Shown: positions 9,120-16,350 of the stretch, one piece after another
How the letters are laid out: every line of letters starts with the position of its first letter
Numbering within the stretch: position 1 is the first letter of the stretch
NCBI GenBank assembly: GCA_034440455.1
Contig: JAWXCB010000120.1
Span: 1-21,919, forward strand
DNA: 21,919 nucleotides
Direction: 5' to 3'
Source of the DNA: JAWXCB01 sp034440455
Lineage (GTDB): Bacteria > Bacteroidota > Bacteroidia > Chitinophagales > CAIOSU01
The notes under the pieces: model-generated
Databases searched by the model: none
Seen by the model: only the letters and a program-made list of their open reading frames with translations
What the model was told of the DNA's origin: nothing
Translations under genes and position numbers: made by a program

Positions 9120-9683
9120 TCATTCTTTCCCAATGTTCCACCGCAGGAACGAAAACATTCCCACATCAAATATAAAATGTGCGAGCATGGCGGCATAAAT
9201 TCCATAGAGTTCAAAAAGATAGCCCAAGCCTGCGCTGATGAAAACCATCACGAAGCCGTAGAGCATGATGGGCATATTAAACGGGTTTAGATAGCCATGC
9301 AGAAAGATGAACACGATGGAGGTGAACCAAATGCCGAGGTACGGCTGAATAGCTCCCCGAAAAAGAATCTCCTCCCCTACTCCTGCGCACAACGAGTAAA
9401 ACAGAATATGGACGAACGTAGGATTTATTGAGGCAATCAACCCTGTGAAAAAAATGCGCGATGCTTTGAACCACGGACTTTTGACAAACACCAATGCCCC
9501 AATGAACGCAGTGAAGCCAAACGAGCCGCCCCGCAACAGTTGAATCTGCACCGGACAGCCTTCTGCAAAAAAAGTGCGCGGGTGAATTCCTTGCAAAAAA
9601 TAAATCACCGCTAATCCGATGGCGCTAAATCCAATAAGGGTAAAAAGACTGAGATAAAAGAGCGTGCGTCTATTGAAATCCAA
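9120..9683 (-). CDS. CPBP family intramembrane metalloprotease
   Basis: 187 residues, strongly hydrophobic, with several predicted membrane helices (about 8-30, 55-67, 76-98, 118-130, 137-160 and 162-180). The family motifs are complete: EExxxR at 104-109 (EEILFR), FxxxH at 125-129 (FIFLH) and HxxxD at 169-173. These residues form the active site of CAAX-protease/bacteriocin-processing (Abi/CPBP) enzymes, which cleave within the membrane. The substrate is unknown. It is separated by 130 bp from the A2M gene on the same strand, so joint transcription is possible but not shown. The ATG start at 9683 gives MDFNRR before the first helix. Confidence 0.85.
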   Translation of the reverse strand: MDFNRRTLFYLSLFTLIGFSAIGLAVIYFLQGIHPRTFFAEGCPVQIQLLRGGSFGFTAFIGALVFVKSPWFKASRIFFTGLIASINPTFVHILFYSLCAGVGEEILFRGAIQPYLGIWFTSIVFIFLHGYLNPFNMPIMLYGFVMVFISAGLGYLFELYGIYAAMLAHFIFDVGMFSFLRWNIGKE

Positions 9684-9774
9684 ATTGCGAGGAGTGTTTT
9701 CCTGAACACCAAAGTTGCATTTTTTAAAACGATAAAATTATTGAATGACGTGTTTGTACTGCGTTTCTTTAAGG

Positions 9775-9914
9775 CTTTAGGAGAGTTCTAAAAATTGAAT
9801 ATTTCACGCAAAGACGCCAAGAGCGGAAAGGAAAACAGATTGAGTTTCAACTCTTTGCGAACTTTACGCCTTTGTGTGAACCATTGTATTTTGAATTTTC
9901 AGAACTGCCCTTTA
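9775..9914. repeat. Palindromic MITE-like repeat with nested inverted arms
   Basis: The stretch 9684-10034 has no gene. Within it, outer arms 9781-9799 and 9892-9909 are imperfect inverted repeats around AGTTCTRAAAATT (about 15 of 19 positions agree). Inner arms TTCACGCAAAGACGC (9803-9817) and GCCTTTGTGTGAA (9868-9880) are also inverted. The inner motif belongs to the widespread class of TTCACGCAAAGNCGC palindromic repeats. CTTTA occurs just outside both ends (9775-9779 and 9910-9914) and could be a target duplication, although a 5-bp match may be chance. No coding capacity. Confidence 0.5.
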
Positions 9915-9995
9915 TTTACTTCCAAAATAAAGCCTATTCTCACAACACACTTTGTGGGATAATCTTCAGAATTAAGAATGCTGCTGCGTGATTGA

Positions 9996-10024
9996 TTTGC
10001 TTTACTGCAAACACTCTATCTTTA
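9996..10024 (+). promoter_or_regulatory. Candidate promoter of the MbnP/peroxidase operon
   Basis: TTTG at 9996-9999, a 17-base spacer and TATCTTTA at 10017-10024 match the Bacteroidota -33/-7 pattern with one mismatch in TAnnTTTG. The first gene starts 10 bases after the -7 element, so the leader would be very short. Confidence 0.45.
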
Positions 10025-10034
10025 CGCCACTTTC

Positions 10035-10418
10035 GTGCGTAACAAATTCAAATATTTCGCTCTTCCTTTTGCACTGTTGCTATTGGTGTCTTCTTTCAGC
10101 GCATCGTTTGTGCAGGTAGCTTTTAGTGTAAATAAAAATTACATCATCAAAGAGTTATGCGAAAACCGTTTCAAACCGGAAATGAAGTGCGATGGAAAAT
10201 GCTATTTGAAAAAACGCATCACGCAGCAGGAAGAAAAAAACGCGCCTGCGAATGCGCACAAATCGCATACAGAAGTGTTGACATGGCTTTTCACGGGCGA
10301 TGTGTTGGTGCATTTAAATTCTGCTGTTGAAGAAACAAATCCGGTTTATCATTTTGCTGATTTTCTCTCCATCGGATTTATCCTTTCCATAAATCATCCG
10401 CCCCCGTTTACCGCCTAA
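10035..10418 (+). CDS. Small exported protein with conserved-looking Cys motif, first gene of the MbnP operon
   Basis: 127 residues from a GTG start. It is kept because it gives a proper signal peptide (MRNKFKYF, then a hydrophobic core to about residue 27) and no ATG lies near. The mature part holds Cys42, Cys52 and Cys56 in the spacing CX9C and CX3C, with the phrase CDGKCYLKK. Short proteins with a KCYLKK motif are common in Bacteroidota next to metal-related genes; I know of no assigned function. A second hydrophobic stretch near the C-terminus (about 106-120) precedes NHPPPFTA. Possible roles, by context only, are binding or sensing of copper or another thiophilic metal, or anchoring the locus product in the membrane. 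It starts the probable operon that ends with the two peroxidases; the next gene lies 51 bp downstream. Confidence 0.7.
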   Translation: MRNKFKYFALPFALLLLVSSFSASFVQVAFSVNKNYIIKELCENRFKPEMKCDGKCYLKKRITQQEEKNAPANAHKSHTEVLTWLFTGDVLVHLNSAVEETNPVYHFADFLSIGFILSINHPPPFTA

Positions 10419-10469
10419 GTTCTAATCCTACTCTCTTTCTTTTTTTTTAGGTCGGTAAAAAATTAATCA

Positions 10470-11456
10470 ATGAAACTATTAGCCGGAAAACGGCTGTATT
10501 GTTCGTTTCTTCTTGCTGCATTCCTGTTGTTGCAAGTGCGCGTGGCATACTCGTGTGATGCGTGCAGCAGCAACATGGGAAGTTTTTATCCGGGGGTTGC
10601 GGATTATGGCAACTCGTTTGTGAGTTTCACTTCTACAGTGCGCACGTATGGAGTCTATATTCCGTCAGGCTACCGATGGATGACATCCGGCAATCAAAAT
10701 GGCGGGCATCAGCATCCTGTTTTTGAAAAGTCGGCATACTATGACCAGAGTCATATTGCGCACGAGTTGCGGTTTTCTTACTCGATGAAAAATGTGACGC
10801 TGGGCGTCTTCTTGCCTCTGATGCAAAAGAAGTTGTTTCGCAACGAGGAGTTGGTTGAGAATAACATCGGCTTGGGCGATATGCGCTTCACCGTTCTTTA
10901 TCGTGCGGTGAATCGTAAAAATGCAACGGGCGCTGTTACCAATCGCTTTTTCGCAGGCACGGGTTTCAGTATTCCTACGGGCGAATCGGGAGAAACCGGG
11001 TATGATGGAATGATAGAGCCAAGCAGGCAAACAGGCGCGGGAACAATTAGCTTCCTCTTGAATGCCGCCTACCAGTTGAATGTGAAGAAGTTTGGCGCAC
11101 AGGCACAGTCGGTGTTTCAAACTTTTGATGCTGACAGCAAAGGCTATCGCTTTGGAAACGCATACAACTTTTCAATGCGCGCATATTATGAGTTGGAAGC
11201 GGGTAAGTTAATGCTCACGCCAAGCATCGGCATCAACCTTGAAGTGGCAGGCAAAGACAAACTAAACGGAGCCTACTATTCGTTGGACACAGGCGGCAAG
11301 CGCGTGTTTTGTCCGGCAGGAATTGATGTCTATTGGAAGCCAATCGGAATTAGTTTCACTTGGAATCTGCCTGTTTCGGAACAACTGAACGGATTACAGT
11401 TTGAGGGCAAACAATTTTTTACAGCCGGATTACGATACGTTTTTAAGAAAACCTGA
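10470..11456 (+). CDS. Outer-membrane beta-barrel transporter-like protein
   Basis: 328 residues. The signal peptide is clear (MKLLAGKR, hydrophobic core, cleavage near AYS at 26-28). The mature protein begins with CDAC (Cys29, Cys32), a possible CxxC metal or disulfide site. The remainder alternates amphipathic strands with aromatic girdle residues (for example FSYSMKNVTLGVFLPL and FAGTGFSIPTGE) and ends in FTAGLRYVFKKT, a typical barrel closing strand. It resembles the transporter-like barrels near the MetA/phenol-degradation family; this is pattern recognition, not a search result. It follows the small Cys protein and precedes the first MbnP gene by about 38 bp, so it probably serves as the outer-membrane component of the same module. 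Confidence 0.7.
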   Translation: MKLLAGKRLYCSFLLAAFLLLQVRVAYSCDACSSNMGSFYPGVADYGNSFVSFTSTVRTYGVYIPSGYRWMTSGNQNGGHQHPVFEKSAYYDQSHIAHELRFSYSMKNVTLGVFLPLMQKKLFRNEELVENNIGLGDMRFTVLYRAVNRKNATGAVTNRFFAGTGFSIPTGESGETGYDGMIEPSRQTGAGTISFLLNAAYQLNVKKFGAQAQSVFQTFDADSKGYRFGNAYNFSMRAYYELEAGKLMLTPSIGINLEVAGKDKLNGAYYSLDTGGKRVFCPAGIDVYWKPIGISFTWNLPVSEQLNGLQFEGKQFFTAGLRYVFKKT

Positions 11457-11494
11457 ATTGAATTTGATTGTTAAAACAAAAAACTTTAAACAAA

Positions 11495-12253
11495 ATGAAA
11501 TCACTTAAAAATTTGAATTCCATTTTTGCGCTTGCTATGATTGCAAGCCTTTTCACGTTCAGCGGATGCGATAAAGATGAAGACGACCACACGGACGACC
11601 ATCAGCATTTGTTTCTGAAATTTCATCATCACGTGGGCGCGGATGAATTAGTGTTGAATCAGGATTTCACTTCCAATGGTGTGAAGTTCCAAATCAGCAG
11701 AATCAATTACTATTTGTCAGGATTGAAAATGCAGATTGACCATAGTGACGTCTATCAAAACTATGATGACGTGTATCTGCTCATTGACGAAACTACTGAC
11801 GAGGTGGAGTTGGGTGAAATTCCCGCAGGCGGAATGCACGGATTGGAATTTGCAATCGGAATTGAAGATTCAGCAACAAATCATTCGGATCCGGCAACCT
11901 GGCCATCTTCACATCCCCTTGCCCCCCAAAGCCCTTCTATGCATTGGGATTGGAATCCGGGATATATCTTCATTGCCATTGAAGGAATGGTTGACACAGA
12001 CAGTGACGGCACGGTGGATGCGGATATGGAAATGCACGTTGGCTTGGATAAAAACCTTGCGCATCATGATTCGCATCATCATTTTAATGTTACTGCCGGA
12101 ACAGATGTTACGCTGAATGTAGAATTGGATTTGCTGCAAGTATTCAGCGGTATTGACCTCGCTACGCAGTACATAACACACTCCATGGGAAGCGGTGATT
12201 CTCTGGCAATGGCGATTTCAGCAAATCTGCCTGCTGCATTTAATGTTGAGTAA
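11495..12253 (+). CDS. MbnP family copper-binding-type lipoprotein, copy 1
   Basis: 252 residues from the ATG at 11495. The frame extends upstream to a TTG at 11468, but the ATG gives a normal lipoprotein signal, MKSLKNLNS with lipobox FSGC (Cys25). The body matches MbnP: NYYLSGLKM early, IPAGGMHGLEFAIGI, SSHPLAPQ, then HWDWNPGYIF at 150-159 with Trp151 and Trp153. It is unusually rich in His and Asp after the lipobox (26-46) and near 190-196. In characterised MbnP proteins a tryptophan is converted to kynurenine by the diheme partner MbnH, making a copper site; which tryptophan would be used here is unknown. It lies between the barrel gene and the second MbnP gene, with a strong hairpin downstream. 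Confidence 0.85.
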   Translation: MKSLKNLNSIFALAMIASLFTFSGCDKDEDDHTDDHQHLFLKFHHHVGADELVLNQDFTSNGVKFQISRINYYLSGLKMQIDHSDVYQNYDDVYLLIDETTDEVELGEIPAGGMHGLEFAIGIEDSATNHSDPATWPSSHPLAPQSPSMHWDWNPGYIFIAIEGMVDTDSDGTVDADMEMHVGLDKNLAHHDSHHHFNVTAGTDVTLNVELDLLQVFSGIDLATQYITHSMGSGDSLAMAISANLPAAFNVE

Positions 12254-12259
12254 TTGAAA

Positions 12260-12313
12260 AAAAGGTAACAGGGGATGGCAACCTTTTGGTGCCATCCCCT
12301 GTTCTTACCTTTT
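12260..12313. terminator. Strong hairpin between the two MbnP genes
   Basis: AACAGGGGATGGCA (12267-12280) pairs perfectly with TGCCATCCCCTGTT (12290-12303). Outer AAAAGGT (12260-12266) and ACCTTTT (12307-12313) extend the stem past a small bulge, and inner ACC/GGT can pair around a TTTT loop. The T run at 12310-12313 fits an intrinsic terminator or attenuator. TTG (12286-12288) with TACCTTTT (12306-12313) also resembles a promoter for the second MbnP gene, so partial termination with re-initiation is possible. Confidence 0.6.
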
Positions 12314-12327
12314 AGATAAATAAAACA

Positions 12328-13098
12328 ATGAGCCGAAATAAAATTCTTTCCGCACTCCTGCTTGTCCTTCTTAGTTTCACTTACACAGGTTGTGATGACC
12401 CGCCTGATGAAGAAACCGCAACCTTTGTGTTGGATATGAAAGCGATGGTGAACGACAGCGCATTTGTGCTCGGTCAAACGTATCAAAACGCGCAGGATTA
12501 CAAATTCAACATTGAAACGCTGCGGTTTTATCTATCGAATTTAATTCTCACAGGCGCTGATGGCTCAGAGGTGGAAGTGAAAGATGTTGACTTTTTAAAT
12601 TTTGAAAATAATCACAGCACAAGCCAATCTAAAGGCGAGCAGGTGACTGGAACAATTCCTGCGGGCGCTTACACTTCGCTGCGCTTTGCAATTGGCGTGG
12701 ACTCTACGCGCAATTCGGATGACCCTGCCCAATATCCAAGCTCGCACCCATTGAGCATTTACAATGGCTCGCACTGGAACTGGAACACCGGCTACATATT
12801 TTTGAAAATTGAAGGCAGCATTGATTCCACAGCAAACGGCAGCGGCAATTTTGGCAATTCATTTCTCTATCACACGGGAACAAATCCGCTCTATCATGAA
12901 ATTCAATTCAGCGATGATTTCACCGTTGCGCCCGCTGAAACATTTGAGTACAAAATGAAACTTGATGTAAATCGCTTCTTTTACAACGACTCCGATACGC
13001 TTGATGCGGTAAACGATAATTTCACGCACACCACCGGCACTTTCAGAATAGCCGAAAGAGTTACCGATTTTTTTTCAGGAGCATTTTCAAAAAGATAA
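12328..13098 (+). CDS. MbnP family copper-binding-type lipoprotein, copy 2
   Basis: 256 residues with a lipoprotein signal, MSRNKILSALLLVLLS and lipobox TYTGC (Cys22). It shares the MbnP core with copy 1 in the same order: ETLRFYLSNLIL, IPAGAYTSLRFAIGVD, SSHPLSI and HWNWNTGYIF at 149-158 with Trp150 and Trp152, then KIEG. It lacks the His/Asp-rich tracts of copy 1, so the two copies have diverged. By family knowledge it would be a substrate of a MbnH-like diheme enzyme, and two such genes follow directly, the first only 6 bp downstream. A hairpin just upstream may set its level separately from copy 1. Confidence 0.85.
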   Translation: MSRNKILSALLLVLLSFTYTGCDDPPDEETATFVLDMKAMVNDSAFVLGQTYQNAQDYKFNIETLRFYLSNLILTGADGSEVEVKDVDFLNFENNHSTSQSKGEQVTGTIPAGAYTSLRFAIGVDSTRNSDDPAQYPSSHPLSIYNGSHWNWNTGYIFLKIEGSIDSTANGSGNFGNSFLYHTGTNPLYHEIQFSDDFTVAPAETFEYKMKLDVNRFFYNDSDTLDAVNDNFTHTTGTFRIAERVTDFFSGAFSKR

Positions 13099-13104
13099 TT
13101 CCAC

Positions 13105-14124
13105 ATGGGAAATCAAACAGCTCTTGGTTTCCTTGTCATAGCGCTGCTTGCAGCAGGGTGTCATAAAGACCCTCCGCTTAGTTCAGATGCGCCATACGAA
13201 CTGAATTTGCCTGCTGGGTTTTCCATGCCGTCCATTCCTGCCAATAATGAGTTGACGGTAAAAAGAGTAGAGTTGGGGAAATTGTTATTTTTCGATACCG
13301 CATTGTCCGTTGATTCAACAGTTTCTTGCGCATCATGCCACCATCAGCAATTTGCATTTAGTGATAACAAAGCATTGAGCTTGGGAGTGAATAATGCTGT
13401 TGGATTCAGAAATGCGCCCTCACTTGGAAACATCGCGTATCACACAAGTTTTTTTCGCGATGGCGGAGTACCCACATTGGAGCAACAAACGCTTGCTCCT
13501 ATTGAAGATGAAAATGAAATGGCGTTCTCTGTGCCCGGAGTAGTTGAGCGCATGAAAATAAATCCTGATTATGTAGCGCTTTCAAAAATCGCTTACGACC
13601 GCGAGCCGGATGCCTTTGTGCTGACACGCGCATTGGCTGCTTATCAGCGCACACTCATCACAGGAAATTCACGGTTTGATAAATACTACTACCAAAACGA
13701 TGTTTCCGCTTTAAATGAATCGGAGAAAAGAGGTTTTCAATTATTTACAAGCGAAAAAACGAATTGCTCCGTTTGTCATGCGGGCATTGACTTCAGTGAT
13801 TATTCTTTTCGCAACATCGGCTTGTATGAAATGTATGCCGACACCGGACGAAAGCGCATCACGCAACTGGATGAAGATTACGGAAAATTCAAAGTGCCTT
13901 CATTGCGTAATGTTGAACTCACCGCGCCCTATATGTACAATGGCAGCGTTACCACGCTTGAAAGCGCAATAGAGCATTTTAATTCGGGAGGAAAAGAAAA
14001 CCAATACAAAGACGCCCTTGTTCAACCGTTGAGTCTTACCACAGATGAAAAACAAGATTTACTCAATTTTTTAAAATCGCTGACTGATGTTTCTTTTATT
14101 GAAAATGAAGAGTTTGCGCCATAG
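13105..14124 (+). CDS. Diheme cytochrome c peroxidase/MauG (MbnH-like) lipoprotein, copy 1
   Basis: 339 residues with a lipoprotein signal ending LAAGC (Cys19). The two c-heme sites are CASCH at 75-79 and CSVCH at 221-225. Family landmarks are present: ELGKLLFFD (56-64), PSLGN, FFRDGG, APIEDENEM (131-139) and the C-terminal VPSLRNVELTAPYMYNG (264-280). The fold is that of the periplasmic CcpA/MauG group, which reduces peroxide or uses it to oxidise a protein side chain. After APYM there is no further methionine, while Tyr301 lies where a distal heme ligand might be expected. That would fit a MauG/MbnH-like rather than a classical peroxidase role (inference). It starts 6 bp after MbnP copy 2 and ends 24 bp before the second peroxidase, so operon membership is likely. 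Confidence 0.85.
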   Translation: MGNQTALGFLVIALLAAGCHKDPPLSSDAPYELNLPAGFSMPSIPANNELTVKRVELGKLLFFDTALSVDSTVSCASCHHQQFAFSDNKALSLGVNNAVGFRNAPSLGNIAYHTSFFRDGGVPTLEQQTLAPIEDENEMAFSVPGVVERMKINPDYVALSKIAYDREPDAFVLTRALAAYQRTLITGNSRFDKYYYQNDVSALNESEKRGFQLFTSEKTNCSVCHAGIDFSDYSFRNIGLYEMYADTGRKRITQLDEDYGKFKVPSLRNVELTAPYMYNGSVTTLESAIEHFNSGGKENQYKDALVQPLSLTTDEKQDLLNFLKSLTDVSFIENEEFAP

Positions 14125-14148
14125 CATCATCAGAACTAAATTTGAATT

Positions 14149-15258
14149 ATGCTGAAAAAGTTTTTACTCTTTCCTGTAGCCTTGCTTTTATTTTTTTCAA
14201 CTTGCAGAGAGCCTGACGATATTGATGGATTGGTTTACGACCCCACGCCCGTTTCGCTTCAGCAGCCACAGTTTTTTCCTCCAATAGAAATTCCTGCTGA
14301 TAATCCGCTGACGGAAGAAGGAATTCAACTCGGCAAGAGATTATTTTATGACCCGATTCTTTCGGGAGATAACACGCTCGCCTGCGCTGGTTGTCACAAG
14401 CAGTCAACAGCATTCACTGACACAAGAAGATTTAGCAAAGGCATTGACGGTATTGACGGCAATCGCAATTCGATGGCTTTATTCAACCTTGTATATCCGA
14501 GCAGTTTTTTTTGGGATGGAAGGTCAGCCACGCTTGAAGAGCAGATTCTTGAACCCGTTCCCAACCCGATTGAGATGCACGAAGAATGGCCCAATGCGGT
14601 GACTGAATTGGAAAGCGAGGTGGAATATCTCAAGCTATTCTATTTGGCGTTTGGCGATTCCGTCATTACGAAAGAGAAAACCGCAAAAGCGATAGCGCAA
14701 TTTCTGCGCACAATCATTTCCTCTAATTCCCGCTATGACAAGCATCTGCGCGGAGAGTTGTTCGGCACATCGGCTGAATGGACAGAAGCTGAAGATCGCG
14801 GCTTTGAAATCTTCATGGGTAATTTCACCGGTGCCGGCACTTTTGGAGATTGCTTTCATTGCCATGGGAATATCCTTTTTCATTTGGTAGGCGAGAGCGA
14901 CCAGTTCAAAAACAATGGTTTGCAACAAGCCGCCACTTTAAATGATTTTACTGACACCGGCAGAGGAGCTATCACCGGCAACACGCAGGATAACGGCAAG
15001 TTTAAAATTCCATCGCTGCGTAATATTGAACTCACTGCGCCCTACATGCACGATGGCAGGTTTAACACGCTGGAAGAAGTAGTGAATTTTTACAGCGAAG
15101 GTGTACAGCACTCGCCCACGATTGACCCGCTGATGGAAGCTGCGCAGCAAGGCGGGGTGCAACTTACCCCTCAGCAAAAGCAAGACCTCGTCACATTTCT
15201 GAAAGCGCTCACCGACCAGAGTTTAGCAAGCAATACTGCTTTTTCAGACCCATTTTAA
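14149..15258 (+). CDS. Diheme cytochrome c peroxidase/MauG family lipoprotein, copy 2
   Basis: 369 residues with signal MLKKFLLFPVALLLFF and lipobox FSTC (Cys19). Heme motifs are CAGCH at 79-83 and CFHCH at 235-239. Other landmarks are QLGKRLFYDPILS, FFWDGRSATLEEQ, PVPNPIEMHEEW (with the conserved Pro and Glu before Met143) and IPSLRNIELTAPYMHDG (287-303). It keeps a methionine downstream (PLME, Met329), a candidate distal heme ligand as in classical bacterial peroxidases; copy 1 has none there. It is 30 residues longer than copy 1, partly through extra sequence after the second heme. It follows copy 1 by 24 bp and precedes the MiaE-like gene by 43 bp. It probably detoxifies peroxide or modifies a neighbouring MbnP protein in the periplasm. 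Confidence 0.87.
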   Translation: MLKKFLLFPVALLLFFSTCREPDDIDGLVYDPTPVSLQQPQFFPPIEIPADNPLTEEGIQLGKRLFYDPILSGDNTLACAGCHKQSTAFTDTRRFSKGIDGIDGNRNSMALFNLVYPSSFFWDGRSATLEEQILEPVPNPIEMHEEWPNAVTELESEVEYLKLFYLAFGDSVITKEKTAKAIAQFLRTIISSNSRYDKHLRGELFGTSAEWTEAEDRGFEIFMGNFTGAGTFGDCFHCHGNILFHLVGESDQFKNNGLQQAATLNDFTDTGRGAITGNTQDNGKFKIPSLRNIELTAPYMHDGRFNTLEEVVNFYSEGVQHSPTIDPLMEAAQQGGVQLTPQQKQDLVTFLKALTDQSLASNTAFSDPF

Positions 15259-15301
15259 TTTTTCAGCACAACACCCAACACACCACCCGCAACACTCAGA
15301 A

Positions 15302-15883
15302 ATGCTTGGCTTAAAACTTCCCACTGACCCGCGCTGGGCGAATCTTGCAGAAAAAAGTTTGGAAGATATTCTCAGCGACCATGCTTACTGCGAGCAGAAA
15401 GCCGCTTCCACAGGCATTTCGTTGATACAACGCTATGCGGACAAAGAAGAATTGGTTGCGCAAGTTGCACCGCTTGTAACGGAAGAATGGGGACATTTCA
15501 GGCAGGTGCTTGCTGAACTCAAAAAACGCGGGTTAAAATTGGGCAAACAGCGCAAAGATGAATACGCAATTCAGCTTTTCAAATTTGAACGCAAGGGCGG
15601 CAGCCGCGATGACCAGCTTTTGGAAAAACTTTTAGTATCCGCAATGATTGAAGCGCGAAGCTGTGAACGCTTTCGTGTGTTGAGCTTGAATATTGCAGAC
15701 AACTCCTTGCAAAAATTTTATCACGACTTCATGATTTCTGAAGCGGGACATTATCGCATGTTTATTGAGCTTGCAGAATATTATTGTTCAAAAGAAAAAA
15801 TGAAAATACGCTGGCAGGAATATCTTGAAGCAGAAGCGGAGATAATGAAGCAGTTGGAATTAAGAGGAGACAGAGTGCATTAA
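15302..15883 (+). CDS. miaE: tRNA-(ms2io6A)-hydroxylase MiaE family protein
   Basis: 193 residues with a ferritin-like four-helix diiron fold. Candidate iron ligands are in the family order: Glu31 (in DHAYCEQKAA), Glu62 and His65 (EEWGH), Glu117 (IEARSCERF), and Glu147 and His150 (EAGH). MiaE hydroxylates the isopentenyl group of ms2i6A at position 37 of tRNAs reading U-starting codons, using oxygen and iron. The length agrees with the family. It lies 43 bp after the second peroxidase on the same strand, so it may be co-transcribed, but the functions are not obviously linked except through oxygen and iron. The ATG start gives MLGLKLPTDPRW, typical of the family. It converges with the next gene, leaving 8 bp. 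Confidence 0.9.
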   Translation: MLGLKLPTDPRWANLAEKSLEDILSDHAYCEQKAASTGISLIQRYADKEELVAQVAPLVTEEWGHFRQVLAELKKRGLKLGKQRKDEYAIQLFKFERKGGSRDDQLLEKLLVSAMIEARSCERFRVLSLNIADNSLQKFYHDFMISEAGHYRMFIELAEYYCSKEKMKIRWQEYLEAEAEIMKQLELRGDRVH

Positions 15884-15891
15884 TCAAATTA

Positions 15892-16260
15892 TTAAAATTG
15901 CTGCTGGTCTTGCCTTCTCACAGTGGGTTTGATAAAATATTCCAGCATCGAATTAATCACTGACATCAGGATGCTGAAAAGTAGCGCCCACCAGAATCCA
16001 TCCACCGTGAAGCCAGGAATAATGTTCCCCGCAATCAAAATGATTATAGCGTTAATAGCCAGCAGGAACAATCCCAATGTGAGAATCGTGATTGGAATAG
16101 TGAGAATAATAAGCAGCGGTTTGAGCGTAACATTTAATACTGCGAGCAACACAGCTACAAGAAAGGCGCGCCACGGGTCTTCCACATGAATACCATGCAG
16201 CAAATAAGCCGTAATCATGATGGCAACCGTATTAATAAGCAGTTTTCCAAGAAATTTCAT
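15892..16260 (-). CDS. Phage holin family 4 (YvlD-type) small membrane protein
   Basis: 122 residues made of four hydrophobic segments (about 6-22, 30-47, 50-82 and 89-110) with the typical LNVTLKPLL and NIIPGFTVDGFWWALL phrases of the PF04020-type family. Despite the family name, most members are chromosomal proteins of unknown role, and no phage gene lies nearby. The end is charged and polar (KPTVRRQDQQQF). It overlaps nothing and faces the MiaE gene tail to tail. No function is assigned. Confidence 0.85.
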   Translation of the reverse strand: MKFLGKLLINTVAIMITAYLLHGIHVEDPWRAFLVAVLLAVLNVTLKPLLIILTIPITILTLGLFLLAINAIIILIAGNIIPGFTVDGFWWALLFSILMSVINSMLEYFIKPTVRRQDQQQF

Positions 16261-16318
16261 CCAGCGAAAGTATAAAAATGAGTTTATTGTTTATGAAATC
16301 AAATGCGCATCTTATAAA

Positions 16319-16350
16319 ACTGCAAACTTTAAACTAAAAAACTGTAAACT
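16319..16350. repeat. Short direct repeat of ACTGYAAACT
   Basis: ACTGCAAACT (16319-16328) and ACTGTAAACT (16341-16350) are separated by an AT-rich TTAAACT-type unit. The block lies directly downstream of the SDR gene stop. Such runs are frequent between genes in this phylum; no role is clear. Confidence 0.4.

Noticed and set aside
12079..12486. Minus-strand frame of 135 codons across the MbnP intergenic hairpin
   Set aside because: It overlaps two well-supported plus-strand genes and has no recognisable features.
15892..16260. Sign of a prophage, from the holin family name
   Set aside because: This family is mostly chromosomal membrane proteins, and no capsid, tail, integrase or lysis gene is present.
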